Positions 6,730-12,037 of a DNA stretch of 12,037 bases are shown piece by piece; position 1 is the first letter of the stretch; each line of letters starts with the position of its first letter. A program made the position numbers and the translations under genes. Location: contig JAQBYL010000084.1 of assembly GCA_027622495.1 (NCBI GenBank), positions 1 through 12,037 on the forward strand, given 5' to 3'. This stretch comes from Pseudomonadota bacterium. Lineage in GTDB: Bacteria; Pseudomonadota; Gammaproteobacteria; Pseudomonadales; Azotimanducaceae. The notes below the pieces were generated by a model that had not been told where the DNA came from, did no database searches, and saw nothing but the letters and a program-made list of their open reading frames with translations.

Positions 6730-7169
6730 GCGTCAGGCTTCTCTCTAATGACCATACGGGAATCGCTGGTTGCGACGTGTTCACCGCCTTCGTTGAAAAT
6801 TTCCATCCTGGCAACCAGAAAGATCATTCGTCCTGAGCGGCCGGATTTATCGTAGATGTCGTGCAGGTGTGTACGACCGGTCAGCGGGGTTCCGGGCCGG
6901 ATCGCTTTGAGTGAGGTGACCGCTTTGCCTCCGTCCATGGCAATGCCGCCGAGCGAGGGGAAGTCGATGGGCAGACGCCGGCCGGATGCCAGACTTGCCA
7001 CCATCGCTGGTACCGCTTCGAACTCCGCATGCTCCGGATCGGTAAACTGCGGCAGGATCTCGCCAGATGCTTTGGCGATGGCGATCGCCCGCTGCGGATC
7101 CAGCTCGAATGTCTTGGTGTCGTATTCCAGGTTCAGGAACTTTGATTTCAGGTCCTCAATATCGACCAC
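6726..7169 (-). CDS. FAS1-like dehydratase domain protein (MaoC N-terminal-type subunit)
   Basis: This 147-residue protein resembles the FAS1-like / MaoC N-terminal hotdog domain that pairs with a MaoC subunit. Typical parts are IRPGTPLTGRTHLHDIYDKSGRSGRMIFLVARMEIFNEGGEHVATSDSRMVIRE in the second half, and a first half with FTDPEHAEFEAVPAMVAS and LGGIAMDGGKAVTSL. In this class the N-terminal-type subunit usually helps form the acyl-binding tunnel, while the partner supplies catalysis. The start is GTG 7169, chosen because AGGAG lies seven bases upstream. A longer open frame to 7310 only runs into the crotonase gene. It begins 25 bases after the crotonase stop and overlaps the MaoC-like gene by four bases, so the three are likely one operon. 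Confidence 0.83.
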   Translation of the reverse strand: MVDIEDLKSKFLNLEYDTKTFELDPQRAIAIAKASGEILPQFTDPEHAEFEAVPAMVASLASGRRLPIDFPSLGGIAMDGGKAVTSLKAIRPGTPLTGRTHLHDIYDKSGRSGRMIFLVARMEIFNEGGEHVATSDSRMVIREKPDA

Positions 7170-7176
7170 GTATATT

Positions 7177-7181
7177 CTCCT
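7177..7181 (-). promoter_or_regulatory. Ribosome binding site fixing a GTG start
   Basis: On the minus strand AGGAG (within AAAGGAGAA) lies seven bases before GTG 7169. It fixes the non-ATG start of the FAS1-like dehydratase subunit, which the longer open frame would hide. Confidence 0.75.
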
Positions 7182-7194
7182 TTGACGGCCGCGT

Positions 7195-8043
7195 TCAGCG
7201 GGTGCGGCGGGCCGGCAGATCAACGAAATCTCCCGGGCGTTTTTCGGCGTTGGCCTGCATGGCTTCCTGCATTTCGGCGGGTTGCAACATGGATGCGTTC
7301 CACACCGCAATGTAGTCCAGGCCGTCTGCGGTGTTGTGATCGCGCGCGTAGGTGATCATGCGTTTGCAGCCATACACGGCGAGGGGCGGTTTGCTTGCGA
7401 TGTCGCGGGCGGTTGCCATCACCGCGTCCAGCATGGTTTTCTGATCAGTGAAGACCTGGTTCACGAGGCCTGTCTGCAGAGCTTCTTTGGCATACATGCG
7501 ACGGCCGGTGTAAGCCAGTTCGCGCACGATGCCCTCGGGGATCAGTTTGACCAGCCGCGGGAAGGTGCCTACATCGGCGGTCATGCCGATGTTGATCTCG
7601 AACACGGTTAAAAAGGCATCTTCGGTCGCGTAGCGCATGTCACAGGCGGTAACCATATCTACCCCGCCGCCGACGCAGCCACCCTGGATGGCGGCGAGCA
7701 CCGGGATGCGGGCCTCCTCCAGGCAACTGAAACTCTTCTGCATGTGCGAGGCGGTATCGATGAAAGCCGCGCCATGGCGGATTCTGCTGTCTCTTTTAGA
7801 GTCGTCAGATGCGCTGATCGCCGGATCGCTGCTGAAGGTTGCCAGATCCATGCCGCTGGAAAAGTGCGGGCCGGTCGATGAGATGACGATGACCCGGGCT
7901 TTTGCGTTGTTGTCGATATCACGGACGATTTCCGGCAGTTCGTGCCAGAACGACGGGATCATGCTGTTGCGTTTTTCCGGCCGGTTCAACACCAGGTGGG
8001 CCACCTGGTCCTTGATCTCGACGGTAAAGCATTGGTAACTCAC
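7195..8043 (-). CDS. Crotonase-family protein, delta(3,5)-delta(2,4)-dienoyl-CoA isomerase-like
   Basis: This 282-residue crotonase has the oxyanion-hole segments HFSSGMDL (60-67) and QGGCVGGGVDM (120-130). The three acidic residues known in rat dienoyl-CoA isomerase ECH1 (Asp176, Glu196, Asp204) line up by spacing with Asp129, Glu149 and Asp157, the last in TADVGTFPRL, very close to the ECH1 signature ADVGTLQRL. The enzyme class shifts conjugated double bonds during beta-oxidation of unsaturated acyl-CoA. A specific variant substrate is possible, since ordinary enoyl-CoA hydratase is excluded only by these motifs. The start is GTG at 8043, with AAGGGG five bases upstream. The next gene begins 25 bases after the stop. 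The N-terminal tenth and the loop SSDPAISASDDSKRDSR are less conserved. Confidence 0.88.
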   Translation of the reverse strand: MSYQCFTVEIKDQVAHLVLNRPEKRNSMIPSFWHELPEIVRDIDNNAKARVIVISSTGPHFSSGMDLATFSSDPAISASDDSKRDSRIRHGAAFIDTASHMQKSFSCLEEARIPVLAAIQGGCVGGGVDMVTACDMRYATEDAFLTVFEINIGMTADVGTFPRLVKLIPEGIVRELAYTGRRMYAKEALQTGLVNQVFTDQKTMLDAVMATARDIASKPPLAVYGCKRMITYARDHNTADGLDYIAVWNASMLQPAEMQEAMQANAEKRPGDFVDLPARRTR

Positions 8044-8129
8044 GTTGACCCCTTAATTTGCCAAAGCCGCCTATTATGGCGCAGGTGGCAGATATCGACA
8101 CGTGGAAATATTTCTACCCGCAGATCCGC

Positions 8130-9059
8130 TCAGTCCACGATTGGCCCAGGTGCGGTCGATGCGCGTTCGGCAATCCAGATGCCGCCCAGCACCATGGCCA
8201 GCGATGCCCCGTGAAACCATTGAAAATGCTCGTCAAGCACAAGCACCGCAAAACACGATGCGATGACCGGGACCAGGTTGACGAATACCCCCGATCGCCC
8301 AGGGCCGATCAACTCCACGCCCTTGATGAAGAAAATCTGCGCCAGGAACGATGGAAACACCACGATCAGAGCAATTACTCCCCAACCCTTCGCCGACGGC
8401 ATGAGGTGTTCGCCTGAGGCCCATTCAGTGACGGCCAGAGGAATCGATGCGGCAAATGCAGCGCTTGCCAGCATGGCGAACCAGCTCAGCGCCGATACGC
8501 TGGGTTTATTACGCAGACCAACGGTATAACCCGCGTACAACATGCAGGCCGTGATCATCATCAGATCACCGGGGTTGAAGTTGAGCCCGCTAAGCCGATC
8601 GAAGCGACCTTCCAGGGCCACAGTCAGAACGCCGAGCAGGGTCAGGATCACCCCCAGAATCTGCCGCGGTGGAATAGTGATCCGCGTTGCGACAAACATG
8701 CCGAGGATCACGAAGACCGGGATGGTGCCCTGCACAATGCCCATGTTGAGCGCAGTGGTTGAGTGTGCGGCGACGTAGAACAAAGCGTTGAACGCGGTGA
8801 ACCCGAGTGCGCCCATGGCCGCGAGGTATCCCAGGTGTTGTTTCAACACAGGCCAGTCACGGCGTACGTCGCGATACGCGATGAGCCACGCGATCAGCAC
8901 CACACCAGCCCAGCGCCACATGATCAGGTTCATGGGGGAGACTTCGCCCACCGCCATTTTGGCGAATACGGTGTTGGCACCCCAGCACAGGGCGGTTACG
9001 GTGAGCAGGCCGTAAGCAGTCAGATTGCTTTGGCGGGCCAGGTTTGCGGAAAACATCAT
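8130..9059 (-). CDS. EamA / drug-metabolite transporter family permease
   Basis: This protein of about 309 residues is strongly hydrophobic, with about ten predicted membrane helices arranged as two EamA repeats. The first begins AYGLLTVTALCWGANTVFAKMAVGEVSP, the classical EamA opening. The second starts near NPGDLMMITACMLYAGYTVGLRN and includes PSFLAQIFFIKGVELIGPGRSGVFVNLVPVIASCFAVLVLDE, the usual end-of-repeat signature. Family members export metabolites, amino acids or drugs across the inner membrane, and the substrate cannot be predicted. A TTG at 9107 would add 16 residues, but ATG 9059 or 9056 fits the family better. None has a clear ribosome site, so the start is uncertain. It lies 86 bases upstream of the crotonase gene on the same strand and may be its operon leader. 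Confidence 0.87.
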   Translation of the reverse strand: MMFSANLARQSNLTAYGLLTVTALCWGANTVFAKMAVGEVSPMNLIMWRWAGVVLIAWLIAYRDVRRDWPVLKQHLGYLAAMGALGFTAFNALFYVAAHSTTALNMGIVQGTIPVFVILGMFVATRITIPPRQILGVILTLLGVLTVALEGRFDRLSGLNFNPGDLMMITACMLYAGYTVGLRNKPSVSALSWFAMLASAAFAASIPLAVTEWASGEHLMPSAKGWGVIALIVVFPSFLAQIFFIKGVELIGPGRSGVFVNLVPVIASCFAVLVLDEHFQWFHGASLAMVLGGIWIAERASTAPGPIVD

Positions 9060-9132
9060 GCACGGCCGGTGCGAGCGGCCGCGCAGTGTAACCTCAGGTT
9101 TGCTCAAACGCCTTCATTTCTACGGCCGGGTA

Positions 9133-9146
9133 GCCCAATATTGGGC
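9133..9146. promoter_or_regulatory. Perfect 14 bp palindrome, candidate operator in a divergent intergenic region
   Basis: GCCCAATATTGGGC is an exact palindrome. It ends 22 bases before ATG 9169, between the divergent transporter and luciferase-like genes. A second, imperfect one (GTTTG-CT-CAAAC, 9098-9109) lies upstream. A regulator binding there could control one or both genes, but no regulator gene is adjacent. Confidence 0.45.
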
Positions 9147-9168
9147 CAGTGGACTTAAAGGGGGCGAT

Positions 9169-10164
9169 ATGAAATTTGGGGTTTTGCAGTTCTTCAGCTG
9201 GCCAGGCAAGCGGGTTCCGTTGGATGAGGTATACCGGCGGGCGCTTGAACGGGTACGAATCATGGATCAGACCGGCTATGACTGCGTCTGGCTTGCAGAG
9301 CATCACTTCAGTACCTACAGCGTGTGTCCGTCGGTGCACATGATGGGCATGCATATCGCCGGGATGACGAAGAATCTGCGTATCGGCACTGGCGTGTCAC
9401 TGGCGGCCATGTATCACCCGCTGCGTCTGGCCGAGGAGGTTGCCCTGCTGGATGTGCTGTCTGAAGGCCGCGTGAACTGGGGCGCCGGGCGCGGCTTTGA
9501 TGCAACAGAGTTCCAGGTGTTCGGCATTGAGCAGGCCGATTCACAGGCCAAATTTCATGAAAACGTCCAGATCGTTCTGAAGGCCTGGAAGAACGAGACG
9601 TTCACCCACCATGGCAAGTATTACGATTTCGACAACATCGAGGTTCTGCCGAAACCTTTTCAGAGCCCGCATCCGCCTGTGTGGATGGCGGCTTCCTCCA
9701 TGGGGTCGGTGACCTGGGCTGCCGAGCAGGGTTTTGCGATCCTTATGGATCCGCATTCGGGCCATGCCGATATCGGTCTCAAATTCGACCACTATGTTAA
9801 GACTCTCGCGGCCAGCGGGCATGGCGAACCGAAACAGAGCACGCCTATGGCGCGCCTGTTAGCGGTTGACCCCAATCCACGAAAAGCGGAGGCGATCGCC
9901 CGTGCGGGGGCGGAGTGGACGGTGGGTTCCTATGCCGGTAAGGCAAAAGCATCGCTCTCGGCCAAGCCCACGCCCGATGCGGATGGGGGGGATCCGATCG
10001 AACGCTATATGGCCGACACCATCATCTACGGCACGCCGGATGCGGTGGTCGACAAGCTGCATGAATTGCAGGAGACCATATCGCTCGACTATCTGCTGTG
10101 TAATCCATTGAGTCACTCGACCTTTACGGAATTCACCGAAAGCGTTCTGCCAAAATTCACTTGA
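9169..10164 (+). CDS. Luciferase-like (LLM class) flavin-dependent monooxygenase
   Basis: This 331-residue TIM-barrel flavoprotein is of the group closest to bacterial luciferase alpha chains. Visible motifs are WLAEHHFSTYSVCPS (about 42-56), IGTGVSLAAMYHPLRLAEEVALLDVLSEGRVNWGAGRGF (about 71-109) and PKPFQSPHPPVWMAA (about 161-175). Members use reduced FMN and oxygen to oxidise aldehydes, alkanes, sulfonates or other small molecules, and the substrate here is unknown. The open frame extends upstream to 9025, but AAGGGGG at 9158-9164 lies four bases before ATG 9169, where the conserved MKFGVLQFF opening begins. Its stop is ten bases from the convergent NTF2-like gene. It is divergent from the transporter, with a 14 bp palindrome between them. 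Confidence 0.9.
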   Translation: MKFGVLQFFSWPGKRVPLDEVYRRALERVRIMDQTGYDCVWLAEHHFSTYSVCPSVHMMGMHIAGMTKNLRIGTGVSLAAMYHPLRLAEEVALLDVLSEGRVNWGAGRGFDATEFQVFGIEQADSQAKFHENVQIVLKAWKNETFTHHGKYYDFDNIEVLPKPFQSPHPPVWMAASSMGSVTWAAEQGFAILMDPHSGHADIGLKFDHYVKTLAASGHGEPKQSTPMARLLAVDPNPRKAEAIARAGAEWTVGSYAGKAKASLSAKPTPDADGGDPIERYMADTIIYGTPDAVVDKLHELQETISLDYLLCNPLSHSTFTEFTESVLPKFT

Positions 10165-10174
10165 TTTTAAGAGG

Positions 10175-10732
10175 CTAGATCAGTTTGTAGTAGGTGGGTA
10201 ATTCGCTCTGATCTATCGGGGTAAGGGAGCTCAAGGGTTGCTCGCCGAAATAGATATCTTCGCCAATGAGCTTACCGTCTGGATCTGCTGGCCACACGGT
10301 AACAAGCTGAGTTTCGCTCAGATATAACCCGTCGTTCTTGATCGCGGACTTACCCGCGTTTTGAACACCCATCGCAACCAGTGCGCTGCCCCGATAGACC
10401 TGTCGGACCTGGCCTTCGGTGACCAGATGCTTTTCGTCCGCAATGATGTTGTCCAGAACGATCTGAAACTGATTGGCCCCGCCAGCGATCATGTTGTTAT
10501 AGAACTCGTGAACCGCCTGCCAACCTTCGATAACCATGGGGTTGCCATTACCCCAGAAATGATAGATGGGTTGCGCGGTCAGTGTGTTCATCAGCTTGTC
10601 GAGATTGCCCTTGATTTCATGTTCAACGTGATCGCGAACCTGAATCGTCAGGGCTTTGCGCTGCGGATTGGTTTCTGTCTGCGCGCGCTGATCAAGCGCT
10701 TTCCAGCTGCTGTGAGGGTCGAAACGTATCAT
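10175..10732 (-). CDS. NTF2/SnoaL-like protein
   Basis: This 185-residue protein resembles the NTF2-like / SnoaL fold. A helix-rich N-terminus (RDHVEHEIKGNLDKLMNTL) is followed by YHFWGNGNPMVIEGWQAVHEFYNNMI, the usual helix after a small-residue strand, then strands such as LVTEGQVRQVYRG and a C-terminal strand containing TVWPADPDGKLIGEDIYFG. Such proteins act as small isomerases, cyclases, dehydratases or ring-oxygenase partners, but many have no known reaction. The start has AGGAG seven bases upstream, overlapping the stop region of the luciferase-like gene before it. The 12-base gap between the two argues for one operon and a shared substrate. It could also be a polyketide-cyclase-like protein, and the function is open. 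Confidence 0.7.
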   Translation of the reverse strand: MIRFDPHSSWKALDQRAQTETNPQRKALTIQVRDHVEHEIKGNLDKLMNTLTAQPIYHFWGNGNPMVIEGWQAVHEFYNNMIAGGANQFQIVLDNIIADEKHLVTEGQVRQVYRGSALVAMGVQNAGKSAIKNDGLYLSETQLVTVWPADPDGKLIGEDIYFGEQPLSSLTPIDQSELPTYYKLI

Positions 10733-10744
10733 CTTATTCTCCTG

Positions 10745-11608
10745 TCAGGCGGCGATGCTAACCAGTGTTTCCAGTTCGCCTAAGCGCCGGTCAATCCGAT
10801 CCGCCCGCTGTGATCCCAGTTGCAATACCAGGCGGTCTACACCCAGGTCGGCGAACTCCTTTATGGTGTCTGCGTCAACCGCATTCGGCGTGATGACGAT
10901 TTCACAGTCTTTACGTGTGCGGCCGACCGTGGCCAGGGCTGCATCCAGGTCTTTCAGAAGAGGTGCTGTGTGGCTGGGATTCAGGGCAAAACCATACCAG
11001 CCCTGCCCGTACTCAGCGGTGCGGCGCAGCGCACGTTTGCTGTGACCGCCGACGATGATGGGTATGTGCGGGCTCTGCACGGGCTTGGGATCCATGCGGC
11101 AGGCTGGCAGATTAAAGTGTTCACCCTGATAGCTTGTTGTCGGTTGTGTCCATAGACTTGTGAGGATGTCGAGAAATTCATCGCAGCGATCGCCGCGGTC
11201 TTCCCAACTGTATCCGCAGGCAAGCACTTCTTCTTTACACCACCCCACGCCAATGCCGAAGTCGATACGACCGTTGCTCAGATAATCAAGCGTTGCAAAT
11301 TCCTTGGCCGTGTAGATCGGATTACGCTGAGGCAGCAGACAGATGCCTGTACCAAAGCGGATACGGCTGGTCACCGCGGCCAGATACCCGAAGGTTGCAA
11401 CCGTATCGAGCATGCCACCCCCCTGTGGAACCGGGATGCGGCCGTCACTGGATCCCGGATAGGGGAATTCCATCTTGTCGAACAGAACCACGTGTTCGCC
11501 CATCCAGATTGATTCGATCCCGGCGTTTTCAGCCCGACGGCCGAAATCCGCGACACTTTCGAAGGTGCTCACGGGTGACATGAAGGTTGCGAAGACACCG
11601 ATTTTCAT
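10745..11608 (-). CDS. Luciferase-like (LLM class) oxidoreductase, F420-dependent-type group
   Basis: This 287-residue flavin/F420-type TIM-barrel protein starts MKIGVFATFMSPVSTFESVADFGRRAENAGIESIWMGEHVV. The stretches RIRFGTGICLLPQRNPIYTAKEFATLDYLSNGRIDFGIGVGWCKEE (about 82-127) and PKPVQSPHIPIIVGGHSKRALRRTAEYGQGWYG (about 174-206) mark the subfamily often annotated as F420-dependent. In a proteobacterium such proteins may use FMN instead, so the cofactor is uncertain. The start is well set, with AAGGA six bases before ATG 11608. It precedes the NTF2-like gene by 12 bases. Of the three luciferase-like proteins in the window it is distinct from the other two by sequence, so they are unlikely to be recent duplicates. 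Confidence 0.88.
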   Translation of the reverse strand: MKIGVFATFMSPVSTFESVADFGRRAENAGIESIWMGEHVVLFDKMEFPYPGSSDGRIPVPQGGGMLDTVATFGYLAAVTSRIRFGTGICLLPQRNPIYTAKEFATLDYLSNGRIDFGIGVGWCKEEVLACGYSWEDRGDRCDEFLDILTSLWTQPTTSYQGEHFNLPACRMDPKPVQSPHIPIIVGGHSKRALRRTAEYGQGWYGFALNPSHTAPLLKDLDAALATVGRTRKDCEIVITPNAVDADTIKEFADLGVDRLVLQLGSQRADRIDRRLGELETLVSIAA

Positions 11609-11755
11609 ACTTTATCCTTTGGTTATATGGCGTTGACCCGAACAACTGTTTTCTGCGTTGCGCTGATCGCGGGTACAATGTTCTGGTTGTTACGAACACC
11701 GAATATAAGACATTTCATTGAAAACCCAAGCATGCATTGCAGGCGCGGCGGCGCC

Positions 11756-12037
11756 ATGAACGATAAACCGCGTGACCCGCTGATCTGGGATCTTCCCCTT
11801 AGGCTCTGGCACTGGTCTCTGGCTGGTGCCATCAGCTTTTCGCTCTACAGCGGCTGGTTCGGCGGTATCAGTATGATTGACTGGCACATGACTTCGGGTT
11901 ACGTGGTGCTGGGTCTGCTCGTGTTCAGAATCTGCTGGGCGCTGTGGGGTGGTCTGTATGCCCGCTGGCACAACTATCGGCCCAATGTGATGGGGGTGAT
12001 GAAACACTTTCAGGGTCAGGTCAGTGAAGCCGCCCAT
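11756..12037 (+). CDS. Cytochrome b561 family membrane protein, 5' end
   Basis: This is the first 94 residues of a cytochrome b561 / Ni-Fe hydrogenase b-type membrane protein, cut by the window end. WDLPLRLWHWSLAGAISFSLYSGW (residues 11-34) and DWHMTSGYVVLGLLVFRICWALWG (42-65) form the first two membrane helices, and His19 and His44 are probable haem b ligands. Proteins of this family pass electrons between quinone pools and soluble or periplasmic partners. The partner genes lie outside the window. ATG 11756 is the natural family start, but the frame stays open upstream to ATG 11627 without a stop, and a GGCGC-loop-GCGCC hairpin (11742-11755) abuts the ATG. The ribosome site is weak. The gene is divergent from the luciferase-like gene at 11608. 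Confidence 0.85.
   Translation, partial: MNDKPRDPLIWDLPLRLWHWSLAGAISFSLYSGWFGGISMIDWHMTSGYVVLGLLVFRICWALWGGLYARWHNYRPNVMGVMKHFQGQVSEAAH

Noticed and set aside
7170..7310. Extension of the FAS1-like gene to 7310
   Set aside because: The extra residues come from the crotonase gene read in another frame (Cys/Pro-rich, no family match). The GTG at 7169 has an excellent ribosome site.
11690..12037. Minus-strand open frame at the window end
   Set aside because: It is opposite cytochrome b561, whose helices and haem histidines are clear, and its own sequence resembles no protein family.
1..12037. Mobile element, phage, CRISPR or defence system
   Set aside because: No transposase, integrase, terminal repeats, direct-repeat array or defence-type gene is seen. 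All sizeable frames are accounted for by metabolic or respiratory genes.

Overview
The window reads as a piece of a chromosome from a heterotrophic, aerobic Gram-negative bacterium, most likely a gammaproteobacterium of the marine or hydrocarbon-degrading kind. The reasons are a cbb3-type cytochrome oxidase operon, a CYP153-like alkane-hydroxylase P450, split MaoC-type hydratase subunits, a dienoyl-CoA isomerase-like crotonase, three luciferase-like flavin monooxygenases and a cytochrome b561. This placement is inferred from gene content and protein style, not from a marker gene. Base composition looks uniform, and I see no insertion sequence, phage gene, tRNA, rRNA or CRISPR array.

Layout. 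(1) 1-1345, plus strand: the 3' end of ccoO, a 53-residue ccoQ and a complete ccoP, tightly overlapped. This is the distal part of a ccoNOQP operon for a high-affinity terminal oxidase. (2) 1374-2597, minus strand: a saccharopine dehydrogenase-like / trans-acting enoyl reductase-like NADP-binding protein with a recognisable promoter and a nested palindrome in its leader. (3) 2724-4746, plus strand: a luciferase-like monooxygenase and a family VIII-type serine esterase, one base apart, transcribed divergently from (2). (4) 9059-4870, read on the minus strand: an EamA-family transporter, a dienoyl-CoA isomerase-like crotonase, a FAS1-like dehydratase subunit, a MaoC-like subunit (ATGA overlap with the previous gene), then a CYP153-like P450 with its own promoter and a perfect 9+9 bp inverted repeat. 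(5) 9169-10164, plus strand: a second luciferase-like monooxygenase, divergent from the transporter across a gap holding a perfect 14 bp palindrome. (6) 11608-10175, minus strand: a third luciferase-like monooxygenase followed by an NTF2/SnoaL-like protein. (7) 11756-end, plus strand: the start of a cytochrome b561 gene.

How the genes may work together. The middle of the window looks like accessory lipid or hydrocarbon catabolism. A P450 of the type that hydroxylates terminal methyl groups sits beside enzymes that act on enoyl-CoA and dienoyl-CoA esters, an esterase, an enoyl reductase-like protein and several flavin-dependent oxygenases. The substrate cannot be read from the sequence. The respiratory genes at the two ends are ordinary for an aerobe.

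I found no clear new biological system. The strongest leads are the perfect inverted repeat over the P450 promoter and the split hydratase pair, whose MaoC-like half appears to lack the usual Asp/His catalytic pair.
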